Positions 34,416 to 43,551 of a stretch of DNA of 64,000 nucleotides are shown here, piece by piece. The notes under the pieces are model-generated. The model saw only the letters and a program-made list of their open reading frames with translations. It ran no database searches and was not told the origin of the DNA. Source of the stretch: an uncultured Pseudomonadota bacterium (GTDB lineage: Bacteria; Myxococcota_A; UBA796; SXON01); NCBI GenBank assembly GCA_903875225.1, contig CAIQVJ010000028.1:124001-188000 (forward strand), written 5' to 3'. The translations under genes and the position numbers were made by a program. How positions within the stretch are numbered: the stretch's first letter is position 1; every line of letters starts with the position of its first letter.

Positions 34416-35105
34416 CTAACCGGTTTTCCGGCCGAGGGCGGTGATGACGCTGCGAACGAGCGTCAGCTCCGACGAGGTCAACCCCGCGCGCAGGAACGCC
34501 GTGCGAAGGCTGCGAAACGTGCGCGTTCGCAGCCCGGGCTCGCTTGCCCAACCGGCCTCGTCGAGCCGCTCCTCCAGAAAGCCCAACACCCGACGCTGCT
34601 CGCCCATGACTGCCGGCTGCACGCTCGTGCCCTCGGGCGCGGCCCCCGCCGCCCACTCCCACGCCACGATCGCCACGGCCGCCCCGAGGTTGAGCGCGCG
34701 GGCCTGCTCGGTCGTGGGGATCGTGAGCAGGGCGTGCGCCCAGGTCAACTCCGCGTAGGTCAACCCCGAGCGCTCCGGCCCGAACACGATCGCCGCCCCT
34801 TCGTCCCACTGCGCCGCAGCCTGCCGTGGGCTCTGGATCGGCTTTCTGAACTCCCGATGCATGGCGCTGGTCGCCCAGACCCGGGTCCGGTCCGCGAGCG
34901 CGGCGTCCAGGCTGTCGAACACCCGCGCCGCGCGAAGCACGGGCTCACCGTGTGTCGCGGTGGCGATCGCCCGCTCCCCCAGCGGCTCACACTGCGGGCA
35001 GACGAGCCGCAGGTCCCCGAGGCCGAAGTTGGCCATCGCGCGCGCGGCGGCTCCCAGGTTCTCCGGGAGCGTGGTGCCCACCAGCACGATGCTGGGCCCT
35101 GTCAC
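34416..35105 (-). CDS. trmJ: SpoU-family tRNA 2'-O-methyltransferase, TrmJ-like
   Basis: This encodes 229 residues from a GTG at 35105 overlapping the TGA of the upstream TonB receptor gene. SPOUT motifs are IVLVGTTLPENLGAAARAM (motif 1), AAIVFGPERSGLT (motif 2) and LNLGAAVAIVAWEW (motif 3). A C-terminal helical region of 60 residues is as in TrmJ, which methylates the ribose of tRNA position 32. Coupling to a TonB receptor is unexpected for a tRNA enzyme. The frame upstream to 35741 is antisense to nothing real and is dropped because it lies in the receptor gene. Confidence 0.85.
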   Translation of the reverse strand: MTGPSIVLVGTTLPENLGAAARAMANFGLGDLRLVCPQCEPLGERAIATATHGEPVLRAARVFDSLDAALADRTRVWATSAMHREFRKPIQSPRQAAAQWDEGAAIVFGPERSGLTYAELTWAHALLTIPTTEQARALNLGAAVAIVAWEWAAGAAPEGTSVQPAVMGEQRRVLGFLEERLDEAGWASEPGLRTRTFRSLRTAFLRAGLTSSELTLVRSVITALGRKTG

Positions 35106-37687
35106 TGGTACACGCCCTCGATCCCGAAGATGGGCAGGGTGGTCAGCCCGAACCCATAGGCCTGCACGGTGTACACGTCGGAGATCCCCGTGATCACCGG
35201 CTCCGGGATGCGCCGGTCGTACACGTTCTGCACGTCGAGGTACACGTCGAGGCCGAGCTTGTGCTTTACGACGTGCCTCGAGATCTTGAGGTCCAGCGCG
35301 TGGAAGGCCGGGAGTCGGCCGTGACTGTCGCGGGTGAGCGGCACGGCCCGGGAGGTGAGCACGTCGTACGCGGTGGCGCTCGGATCCGACGGGGCGGGAA
35401 ACCCGCTGGCATACCGGAACCGGCTCGACAACGTCCAGCTCTTCCCGAGGTCCTCGCTGCCCACGAGCACGAGCGTGACGGGCTGATCGTAGATGGCCGG
35501 CGTCCAGGCGGAGCTCGACTCCTCCCGCCGCAGGCTGCGGGACCAGGAGAGCGAGAGCCACCCGGCGAACCTGCCCATCGCAAACCGCGTCATCGTCTCG
35601 ACGCCGAGCGCCAGTCCCTGGCCCTGCCCCAGCGAACCATCGGCATCGTACTGTGTCAGGTTGTCGATCTTCCGACCGAACGCATCGGCATCCACCGTGA
35701 ACGGCCCCTGCCGCCACGTCGCTCCCGCGCCTCCGCCCCAACTGTACTCAAGTCGCAACGCGGAGCCCTCCGGTGGGCCCAGCATCAGCTCGTAGGGCGG
35801 CGGCTGGTGGTACACACCGGCATCCGCACGCAGGTCGAGGGAGGCGGACACCGGGTGGATGAAGGACGCCCGGGGCGAGACCGAGAACCTCGGGAGCTGG
35901 TCGGTGACGAGCTCCGTGTCGGTGCGCAGCCCGGCGACGATGCGCGTGGTCTGCCCGAACCGGACGTCACCGTAGGCCTCGGGCGAGCCGATGATCCCGC
36001 CGCGCGGGATGTCGTTGTAGGCGAGGCGCAGTGAGTCCACGCGCACATCCACACCGGACGACCATCCGACGCGCCCGAGCCCGTCGTCCTGCACCTCGGC
36101 CCGGGCGCCCACCCCCAGGACCAGCCTGTCCTCCTGCAGATCTGCCGCAGAGATCGTCACCTGGCGCAGATCGTAGGAGAGGTAGGGGCGGATCACCGCT
36201 GGCTTTCCGAGGGCCGTGCCCGTCCAGTCTCCCTGGAGCTGCTGGTTGTTGAAGTCGACGACGATGCGTTGCCCAACGCCGGTCGAGCCATCGAGCGTGT
36301 CCACGAACCCGAAGCCGAACAGGCGGAAGGCCCCGGGCGCCAGCTGAGCGTCACCGCGCACCTGCCAGTCCCAGAACCGCGGGGCGATGTTGGCCTGCTC
36401 GTCGGTGATGGTCGGGACCGCCCGGAGCACGGCATCGAGGTACGAGCGGCGAAATCCAGCCGCGAAGCCCCCTACCCGCGCCCCGGCGCGCTGGATGGGC
36501 ACGGAGAGGTAGGCACCCGCGAGGATGATGTTCGCGCCTGCGCGCACCTCCACGTTGCCCGACGGCGCCTTCGTCACGAGGTCCACGACCCCCGCCGTGG
36601 AGCGCCCGTACCGGGCGGACTGCCCGCCCGGCATGAACTCGACGTGGTCGATGAAGCCCGGGTGGATGATGCTGGTGAACCCGCCGAGGTGGTAGATCAA
36701 CGGGACCCGCACACCGTCGATGTACACGCCGGTGTCGCGAGGATCGCCGCCGCGAACGATCAGCCAACCGGCGTCGAGCGGCGTCCGCACGGCCCCTGGC
36801 AGGTTGGCGATGGCGCGGAGCGGGTCTCCCATCGTGCCGGGCGTGGTCCGGACCTCGTCCGCGGAGAGCGTGTGCTTGACCACCTCGGCGCGCACGCGGT
36901 CGTAGGTCGCCAGGAGGCCCTGGCTGGCGTCGGTGACCGGCACGTGGGCGTAGAGCGTCACGTCCGCGACCTCGGAGGCTCCGATGTGTACGGGCTGGCT
37001 GTCGAGGTAGAGCTCCTGGCCTCCGGCTACGAGGGGCTCGATGACGACGGTGTAGTCGCCATCGGGCAGATCGCGAACGTGCACGGTGCCGGAGGCGTCC
37101 GTGGTCGCGGTACGCACGGTGCCGTCCGCGCCCCGCACCTGCACGGGCACCCCCGCGATGGGGGCGCCGTCCTCCCGCACCACTCGCGCGGCGAGCCGGA
37201 CCGGCGGAGGCTTGAACGGGATGGTGAGGGGCAGCTCCACCGCGACGGGCTGCCCCGCCTCCGTCGCAGGGGCGAACCGGAGCTGCCGCGTGAGCGCGAC
37301 CGCCCACGCCGACCAGCTTGCGAGCGCCGCCTCGTCGAGCGGCACGGCGTCCCCCGTCGCCACCGGAGCGGCCAGGGGGTCGGGGAGCACCGAGAGGATC
37401 GTCACATCGTCGACGGTGCCCTCCACGCCGATCCGGAGCACCAGTTCGACGGTGACAGCCCCGCCCTCGGCGTCGGCCCCCTCGGGCCAGGGAAAGAGCA
37501 GCGGCGAGATCGGCACGGGCGGCACGAAGGCGTCGACGGGCGCCGGAGCACCCGGGCCGGGCGAGTCGAGGCCTCCCGCAAACGAGCTCGGAAGCGCGGC
37601 GAGCCCGAGGAGCGCGAATAGACCCAGCACCGCGCTACGGTAGCATGCCCCGACGCGCCCGCAGCCCGGGGCCCGCAAGTTCTGCAT
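35102..37687 (-). CDS. TonB-dependent receptor with N-terminal TonB_C-like and carboxypeptidase-regulatory-like domains
   Basis: This encodes 861 residues. The signal peptide is around 18-38 (LGLFALLGLAALPSSFA). Residues 70-155 resemble the TonB C-terminal (energy-transducer) fold, with VTVELVLRIGVEGTVDDVTI, where one would not expect it in a receptor. A carboxypeptidase-D regulatory-like module follows (160-225), then the plug (about 275-385: PGTMGDPLRAIANLPGAV, GGQSARYGRSTAGVVDL) and the 22-strand barrel to the C-terminal aromatic end IFGIEGVYQ. It is an outer-membrane importer of siderophore, cobalamin or glycan type. It is divergent from the response regulator gene. Confidence 0.85.
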   Translation of the reverse strand: MQNLRAPGCGRVGACYRSAVLGLFALLGLAALPSSFAGGLDSPGPGAPAPVDAFVPPVPISPLLFPWPEGADAEGGAVTVELVLRIGVEGTVDDVTILSVLPDPLAAPVATGDAVPLDEAALASWSAWAVALTRQLRFAPATEAGQPVAVELPLTIPFKPPPVRLAARVVREDGAPIAGVPVQVRGADGTVRTATTDASGTVHVRDLPDGDYTVVIEPLVAGGQELYLDSQPVHIGASEVADVTLYAHVPVTDASQGLLATYDRVRAEVVKHTLSADEVRTTPGTMGDPLRAIANLPGAVRTPLDAGWLIVRGGDPRDTGVYIDGVRVPLIYHLGGFTSIIHPGFIDHVEFMPGGQSARYGRSTAGVVDLVTKAPSGNVEVRAGANIILAGAYLSVPIQRAGARVGGFAAGFRRSYLDAVLRAVPTITDEQANIAPRFWDWQVRGDAQLAPGAFRLFGFGFVDTLDGSTGVGQRIVVDFNNQQLQGDWTGTALGKPAVIRPYLSYDLRQVTISAADLQEDRLVLGVGARAEVQDDGLGRVGWSSGVDVRVDSLRLAYNDIPRGGIIGSPEAYGDVRFGQTTRIVAGLRTDTELVTDQLPRFSVSPRASFIHPVSASLDLRADAGVYHQPPPYELMLGPPEGSALRLEYSWGGGAGATWRQGPFTVDADAFGRKIDNLTQYDADGSLGQGQGLALGVETMTRFAMGRFAGWLSLSWSRSLRREESSSAWTPAIYDQPVTLVLVGSEDLGKSWTLSSRFRYASGFPAPSDPSATAYDVLTSRAVPLTRDSHGRLPAFHALDLKISRHVVKHKLGLDVYLDVQNVYDRRIPEPVITGISDVYTVQAYGFGLTTLPIFGIEGVYQ

Positions 37688-37759
37688 CCACCGGCGGCCG
37701 ACGGACCGCGCCCGGGACGACCGGGCGCGAGCGCCCCGCCGAGGGGGTTAAGCGCAGGC

Positions 37760-38440
37760 ATGCAACGCGTCCTTGTTGTCGACGACGACCCGCACCTGCG
37801 CGAGGTGGTGGCCTTCGCGCTCACGAAGGCGGGGTTCACGGTGCGCGAGGGGGCGGACGGGCGAGCGGCCGTGGCGCACCACGCGGACGCCGACCTCGTG
37901 GTGCTCGACATCGTGATGCCGGAGCTGGACGGGATCGAGGCCTGTCGGCAGATCCGCGCCCGATCCAGCGTGCCGATCGTGTTCCTCTCCTCGCGTGACG
38001 AGGAGTTCGACCGCGTGCTGGGCCTGGAGCTCGGCGCAGACGACTACCTCACCAAGCCCTTCTCCCCCCGTGAGCTCGTCGCGCGTGTACGCGCCGTCCT
38101 CCGCAGAGCCGCTCCGGCGCCGGGCCCGGCCACGCCCCTGCTCTCGCTCGGCCCAATCCACCTCGATCCGATCGAGCACCGCATCACCGTGGAGGCCGAA
38201 GGCACGGTGACGGAGCTCCCGTTCACGGTCACCGAGTTCGCGATCCTCAAGGCGCTCCTCGGGCGACCCGGCAAGGTCTACACGCGCGACGAGCTGACCG
38301 AGCTCGCCTACGGTGAGCACCACCACCTCTCCGACCGCACGCTCGACTCGCACATCCGCCGCATCCGGGGGCACTTTCGACGGTTCGCGCTCGACCCCGT
38401 GGAGACGGTCCACGGGCTCGGATACCGGCTGCGCAAGTGA
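37760..38440 (+). CDS. OmpR-family response regulator
   Basis: This encodes 226 residues. The receiver domain (1-118) has the acidic pocket DDD (8-10), the phospho-acceptor Asp50 and Lys99. The winged-helix DNA-binding domain covers 130-226 and ends in the usual ETVHGLGYRLRK. It is the first gene of a two-gene operon with the sensor kinase, overlapping its GTG by 4 bp. It is divergent from the TonB receptor gene (72 bp), so the receptor may be one of its targets. Confidence 0.95.
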   Translation: MQRVLVVDDDPHLREVVAFALTKAGFTVREGADGRAAVAHHADADLVVLDIVMPELDGIEACRQIRARSSVPIVFLSSRDEEFDRVLGLELGADDYLTKPFSPRELVARVRAVLRRAAPAPGPATPLLSLGPIHLDPIEHRITVEAEGTVTELPFTVTEFAILKALLGRPGKVYTRDELTELAYGEHHHLSDRTLDSHIRRIRGHFRRFALDPVETVHGLGYRLRK

Positions 38441-39906
38441 AGGAGCCGAGCGCCGGCCGCCCGGTCCGCGGGCTCCCGCTCCCCACCCTCTCGCTGCAGC
38501 GCTGGCTCGTGCTCTCCCATGTCGTGGTCCTGGCGCTCCCGTTGGTGACGCTGTACGGCACCGGCGCCCTCGCGCACGATCTCGAGGAGCAGACGCACGA
38601 GGACCTCGACCACCAGGCATCCCTGCTCGCCCTGCACATCGGTTCGGAGTTGGGGCATGCGCCCGCCGGCTCGGGGATCGGGGACATCTCCGACGACATC
38701 ACGCACCTCCTCGTCGACGCCAAGCAATTGACGCTCGCCGGCTTTCGTGTGGTGGACGGCACGGGCGTCGTGGTCGCGAGCTCCGGGGATGGCGTGGGCG
38801 ACGACATCGGCGACGAGGACGAGGTCCGCGCCGCCCTGACGGGGTCCCCCGGCCTGGCCCTGCGCCCCCGGCCGACAGACGGGAGCCGCACCCAGCCGCT
38901 GTCGAGCGTGAGCCGGAGATCCAACGTCCGGGTGTTCGTCGCCCGGCCGGTCCGGTCGGGGGGACAGGTCGTCGGCGCGGTGGTGCTCTCCCGGACGCCG
39001 CGCGAGGAGTGGCAGACCCTGTGGCAGATGGCTCCCCAACTCTGGGCGGGGGCACTGTTCGCGCTGCTGACCACCACGGGATTTGCGTTCGTGATCGGCT
39101 ACTTCCTCTCGCGATCGGTGGCCCGCCTCTCCGGCGTGGGCGCCCGGATCGCAGCCGGGGAGATGGGCGTGGACGCGCCCCTGGCGTTCGCCGAGAACTC
39201 CCGGGTGGTGGAGGTGCGGGACCTGGCGGCGTCGCTTCGGACCATGTCGGAGCGCCTGCGCGAGCGGCTCTCCTACATCTCCGACTTCGCCGCGAACGTG
39301 TCCCACGAGTTCAAGACGCCCGTCTCGAGCCTGCTCGGGATGATCGAGATCCTGCGTGACGACCAGTCCGCGCCGGAGCTCACCGCCGAGCAGAAGATCC
39401 GCTTTCTCGACAACGGACAGCAGGATCTGGAGCGCCTCTCCCGGCTCGTGAGCGGGCTCCTTCGACTGGCGCGGGCAGAGGAGGGCTCCGACCGTGAGCT
39501 CCTGGACCTGACTGCGCTGGCGCGCGACGTCGCGGCCCGCCTGGAGGTCACAGTCGTGGAGGCGGGAGCCGGCGCCCAGCGGCTCCTCGGGAATGCCGCC
39601 GAGCTCCGCAGCGTGCTCACGAACCTGATCGAGAACGCCCAGGTGCACGGGGGTGGGCGGGTGTGGGTGGAGCTCGTCCCGGGCGGCTTCGACGTCGTGG
39701 ACGACGGGGCCGGGATCTCCGCGGGAAACCTGCCACAGGTTTTCGACCGCTTCTTCACCACCCGCCGCGACGTAGGGGGAACGGGGCTTGGGTTGGCGTT
39801 CGTGCGCGCAGTCGTGGTGGCGCACGGCGGGAAGGTTGGGGTCACCTCCACGACCGGCGAGAAGGGGCGCGAGACGCGCCTCTCGGTGAGACTGCCGGGG
39901 CGTTGA
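38437..39906 (+). CDS. sensor histidine kinase
   Basis: This encodes 489 residues from a GTG. Two membrane segments (about 27-47 and 205-228) enclose a periplasmic sensor region of about 155 residues. After a HAMP-like stretch (230-280), the dimerisation helix holds the phospho-accepting His290 in FAANVSHEFKTP. ATPase boxes follow: N box NLIENAQVHG, G1 DDGAGI, F box DRFFTTR and G2 GGTGLGLAF. It is the partner of the OmpR-type regulator 4 bp upstream. The stimulus cannot be read from sequence. Confidence 0.94.
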   Translation: MKEPSAGRPVRGLPLPTLSLQRWLVLSHVVVLALPLVTLYGTGALAHDLEEQTHEDLDHQASLLALHIGSELGHAPAGSGIGDISDDITHLLVDAKQLTLAGFRVVDGTGVVVASSGDGVGDDIGDEDEVRAALTGSPGLALRPRPTDGSRTQPLSSVSRRSNVRVFVARPVRSGGQVVGAVVLSRTPREEWQTLWQMAPQLWAGALFALLTTTGFAFVIGYFLSRSVARLSGVGARIAAGEMGVDAPLAFAENSRVVEVRDLAASLRTMSERLRERLSYISDFAANVSHEFKTPVSSLLGMIEILRDDQSAPELTAEQKIRFLDNGQQDLERLSRLVSGLLRLARAEEGSDRELLDLTALARDVAARLEVTVVEAGAGAQRLLGNAAELRSVLTNLIENAQVHGGGRVWVELVPGGFDVVDDGAGISAGNLPQVFDRFFTTRRDVGGTGLGLAFVRAVVVAHGGKVGVTSTTGEKGRETRLSVRLPGR

Positions 39907-40269
39907 GGTGCGCCTGGGGGTGTTCCACAGCTCGTCAGCGCGTTCAGTTGGCGGATGTCTCCGAATCACACAGGGGCACGTCGCCGTCCGCCGCGCCGTA
40001 GGTGCAGTTCCTGTCGCAATCCAACACGCGGCGACCGTACCAGTACGAGTTGCCGCCGCAGTAGACGTTCACGTCCGTCCAGGACTCGACCGCGACCAAC
40101 CTCCCGCGTGCAGACAGCCAAAATTCATCTTGCATCCAAGCATGACCATGACGCCCGCTGCCCCGCGCCGGGCTGGAGCGGCGTTCCACGACAGACGACG
40201 GACCCCGGGACCGGCCGAGCGAGCCGCCCCAGAGCAGGCCCTGCCGTTCCCGCCGGATTAAGCCCCCGC
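39907..40269. other. 363-bp interval between histidine kinase and icmF
   Basis: This interval holds only one possible coding stretch, the Cys-rich frame on the minus strand described separately. The stretch at 40136-40269 has no clear promoter motif. No repeat or terminator was recognised. The icmF ATG at 40270 has no convincing Shine-Dalgarno. Confidence 0.5.
39944..40135 (-). CDS. small Cys-rich ORF, possible gene remnant or secreted peptide
   Basis: The frame gives 63 residues from the ATG at 40135. The last 40 residues are unusual: VYCGGNSYWYGRRVLDCDRN, then CTY and PLC, four Cys in total. Third codon positions in this part are almost all G or C as in real genes here, while the first 15 codons are mixed. 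This suggests the true coding end of a degraded secreted protein, or a small disulfide-bonded peptide. The frame stays open to 40297 but then overlaps icmF. No signal peptide or homologue was recognised. Confidence 0.3.
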   Translation of the reverse strand: MQDEFWLSARGRLVAVESWTDVNVYCGGNSYWYGRRVLDCDRNCTYGAADGDVPLCDSETSAN

Positions 40270-43200
40270 ATGGAAACCGAACGCTACACCCCCGCACACA
40301 AGGTCCGCATCGTCACGGCGGCAGCGCTGTTCGACGGCCACGACGCCAGCATCAACATCATGCGCCGCATCCTGCAGTCCAGCGGGGCCGAGGTGATCCA
40401 CCTCGGTCACAACCGCTCGGTCTCGGAGGTGGTGGAGGCGGCGATCGAGGAAGATGCGCAGGCAATCGCGATCTCCAGCTACCAGGGCGGGCACATGGAG
40501 TACTTCCGCTACATGCGGGAGCTGCTCGATCGCGCGGACTGCAAGCACGTGAAGATCTTCGGCGGAGGCGGGGGCGTCATCGTGCCCGACGAGATCCGGG
40601 AGCTGCAGAAAGAGGGCATCGAGCGGATCTATTCTCCTGAGGACGGGCGGCGCCTCGGGCTGCAGGGCATCATCAACGACATCCTGCGGCGCTCGGACTA
40701 CGACCCGATCGACGTGGCGGCGATCGATCTGGCGGCGCTCCGGGCGGGCGAACCCTCGAACCTCGCGAGGGCGATCACCGCCGCAGAGTCCCACCGGGAT
40801 CACCTGCCGGCCGCGCTCGCGGCAGTGCTGCACTCCGTCGCCTCGAACCCGGCGCCGGTCGTCGGCTTCACGGGTACGGGCGGCGCGGGAAAGTCGAGCT
40901 TCGTGGATGAGTTGGTCCGGCGGTTCCGGATGGATTTTGCGCGACCGGGCGAGGCCAACCCGAAGCGGATCGCGGTCCTGTCGATCGATCCCACCCGCAA
41001 GCGTTCCGGTGGCGCGCTGTTGGGCGACCGCATCCGGATGAACGCAGTGCACGGACTGGCGGCGCCCGGCGCCCCTGAGCTGGTGTTCATGCGCTCGCTG
41101 GCGACGCGGGACGAGAAGGGAGAGCTCTCGGCGGCGACGAAGGACGCGATCCGGCTCTGCCGGGAGGCAGGCTACGACATCATCTTCGTGGAGACCAGCG
41201 GGATCGGGCAGGGCGACGCCGCGATCGTGGACGTCGCAGACATCTCCGTGTACGTGATGACCCCCGAGTTCGGCGCCCAGAGCCAACTCGAGAAGATCGA
41301 CATGCTCGATTTTGCGCAGATGGTGGTGGTCAACAAGTTCGAGCGGCGCGGCGCCGAGGATGCGCTGCGGGACGTACGGAAGCAGGTGCGGCGCAACCGC
41401 GAGCTTTGGGAGGCGGACGACGAGAGTCTGCCGGTGTTCGGCACGATCGCTTCCCAATTCAACGACGCGGGCGTGAACGCCGCCTACCTGCACCTCTGCA
41501 CGCTGCTGCACGAGGCGACGGGGCTGCCGTGGGCCTCGCGGCTCACCGCCCCGGCCCAGAAGGCGAGCCCACCGCGGCGCCGGATCCTGCCGCCCGATCG
41601 CTCCCGATATCTTGGGGAGATCGCCGACACGGTCCGCAAGTACCGGGCGGGCGTGGAGGAGCAGTCGAAGAACGCGCGGCGTCGTTGGCGCCTCGAAGGC
41701 GCGACCGAAGAGTTGGCCCCGGACGACGACGCAACGCGCGCAACCCTGCTGCGGGCGCGCGACGCGATCCCGCTCACCGCCGAGGTGGCCAACTACGTGC
41801 GTTGCTGGCCCGCCCTCCGACAGAGCTACCTCGGCGAATTCTACAGCTACGAGGTGCGCGGCAGGACCCTCAAGCAGCCGATGAAGGTGGAGTCGCTCTC
41901 CCACCTGCAGATCCCACGGGTGTCCGCACCGCGGTTCGAGGACGCCGGCGAGATCGTCCGCTTCGGGTTCCTCGAGAACTTCCCGGGCCTTTTTCCCTAT
42001 ACTGCAGGGGTGTTCCCACTCAAACGCCAGAACGAGGATCCCAAGCGGATGTTCGCAGGCGAGGGCGGCCCGGCGATGACCAATGCGCGGTTCCACTACC
42101 TGTGCAAGGGGGAGCCGGCCAAGCGGCTCTCCACCGCGTTCGACAGCGTGACCCTGTACGGCGAGGACCCGCACGAGCGCCCCGACATCTACGGCAAGAT
42201 CGGGGAGAGCGGGGTGAGCGTGCCCACGCTCGACGACATGAAGATCCTGTACGGCGGATTCGACCTGTGCGACCCCTCCACCAGCGTGAGCATGACCATC
42301 AACGGGCCCGCGCCCATCCTGCTCGCCATGTACTTCAACACGGCGATCGACCAGCAGTTCGACGTCTTCCTGGAGAGAGAGGGGCGCGAGCCCGACGAGG
42401 CCGAACGGGCCGCCATCCGGGCCCGGACCATCAGCACGATTCGCGGCACGGTGCAGGCCGACATCCTCAAGGAGGACCAGGCCCAGAACACCTGCATCTT
42501 CTCCACCGAGTTCTCGCTCAAGTTGATGGGGGACATCCAGCAGTACTTCGTCGATCACGACGTGAAGAACTACTACTCGGTGTCGATCTCGGGCTACCAC
42601 ATCGCCGAGGCGGGGGCCAACCCCGTCAGCCAACTGGCGTTCACGCTCTCCAACGGGTTCACCTTCGTGGAGTACTACCGCTCCCGCGGCATGAGCGTCG
42701 ACGATTTTGCGCCCAACCTGTCGTTCTTCTTTTCGAACGGCCTGGACCCCGAGTACACGGTGATCGGCCGTGTCGCCCGCCGGATCTGGGCCATCGCGAT
42801 GCGCGAGTTGTATGGGGCGGACGACCGCAGCCAGAAGCTGAAGTACCACATCCAGACCTCCGGCCGCTCCCTGCACGCCCGCGAGATCCAATTCAACGAC
42901 ATCCGCACCACCCTGCAGGCCCTGCTCGCGCTGTTCGACAACTGCAACAGCCTGCACACCAACGCCTACGACGAGGCGGTCACCACCCCCACCGAGGAGT
43001 CCGTGCGCCGGGCGATGGCCATCCAGATGATCATCAACAAGGAGCTTGGCTGGGCCCGCAACGAGAACCCGCTCCAGGGCAGCTACATCGTGGATGAGTT
43101 GACGGATCTCGTGGAAGAGGCGGTGCTCCAGGAATTCGAGCGCATCGACGGCCGCGGCGGTGTGCTGGGCGCCATGGAGACCCAGTACCAGCGCGGGAAG

Positions 43201-43551
43201 ATCCAGGAGGAGTCCCTGTACTACGAGCAGAAGAAGCACGACGGCAGCCTGCCCATCGTCGGGATCAACACGTTCCAGGACCCGACCACCCTCGGCGCGG
43301 ACTGGGAGCCGGCGAAGATCGAGCTGCGACGTGCCTCGCCCGCCGAGAAGACCGCCCAGATCACGGCCCTCCGCGTGTTCCAGGCCCGGCATGCTGCCGA
43401 GTCGGGCCCTGCCCTGGAGCGCTTGCGCCAGGTCGCGCTGGGCACCGGAAACCTGTTCGAAGAGCTGATGAGCACCGTCCGGGTGGCCAGCCTCGGGCAG
43501 ATCTCCCGGGCGCTGTACGATGTGGGCGGTGAGTACAGGCGGAATTTGTGA
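40270..43551 (+). CDS. icmF: fused isobutyryl-CoA mutase (IcmF)
   Basis: This encodes 1093 residues, the usual IcmF length. In order: B12-binding domain (1-140; FDGHDASINIMRR with the cobalamin-ligating His and SSYQGGH), a MeaB-like GTPase (about 190-420; Walker A GFTGTGGAGKSS from 198) and the acyl-CoA mutase barrel (about 540-1093). The barrel has YYSVSISGYHIAEAGANP and QTSGRSLHAREIQFNDIRTT. It interconverts isobutyryl- and n-butyryl-CoA (or pivalyl/isovaleryl pairs) using adenosylcobalamin, with its own G-protein chaperone. The upstream frame to 39955 lacks support. Its stop overlaps the GTG of the next gene. Confidence 0.95.
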   Translation: METERYTPAHKVRIVTAAALFDGHDASINIMRRILQSSGAEVIHLGHNRSVSEVVEAAIEEDAQAIAISSYQGGHMEYFRYMRELLDRADCKHVKIFGGGGGVIVPDEIRELQKEGIERIYSPEDGRRLGLQGIINDILRRSDYDPIDVAAIDLAALRAGEPSNLARAITAAESHRDHLPAALAAVLHSVASNPAPVVGFTGTGGAGKSSFVDELVRRFRMDFARPGEANPKRIAVLSIDPTRKRSGGALLGDRIRMNAVHGLAAPGAPELVFMRSLATRDEKGELSAATKDAIRLCREAGYDIIFVETSGIGQGDAAIVDVADISVYVMTPEFGAQSQLEKIDMLDFAQMVVVNKFERRGAEDALRDVRKQVRRNRELWEADDESLPVFGTIASQFNDAGVNAAYLHLCTLLHEATGLPWASRLTAPAQKASPPRRRILPPDRSRYLGEIADTVRKYRAGVEEQSKNARRRWRLEGATEELAPDDDATRATLLRARDAIPLTAEVANYVRCWPALRQSYLGEFYSYEVRGRTLKQPMKVESLSHLQIPRVSAPRFEDAGEIVRFGFLENFPGLFPYTAGVFPLKRQNEDPKRMFAGEGGPAMTNARFHYLCKGEPAKRLSTAFDSVTLYGEDPHERPDIYGKIGESGVSVPTLDDMKILYGGFDLCDPSTSVSMTINGPAPILLAMYFNTAIDQQFDVFLEREGREPDEAERAAIRARTISTIRGTVQADILKEDQAQNTCIFSTEFSLKLMGDIQQYFVDHDVKNYYSVSISGYHIAEAGANPVSQLAFTLSNGFTFVEYYRSRGMSVDDFAPNLSFFFSNGLDPEYTVIGRVARRIWAIAMRELYGADDRSQKLKYHIQTSGRSLHAREIQFNDIRTTLQALLALFDNCNSLHTNAYDEAVTTPTEESVRRAMAIQMIINKELGWARNENPLQGSYIVDELTDLVEEAVLQEFERIDGRGGVLGAMETQYQRGKIQEESLYYEQKKHDGSLPIVGINTFQDPTTLGADWEPAKIELRRASPAEKTAQITALRVFQARHAAESGPALERLRQVALGTGNLFEELMSTVRVASLGQISRALYDVGGEYRRNL

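Noticed and set aside
40258..43392. 1044-codon minus-strand frame
   Set aside because: It mirrors icmF, whose conserved motifs are unmistakable on the plus strand.
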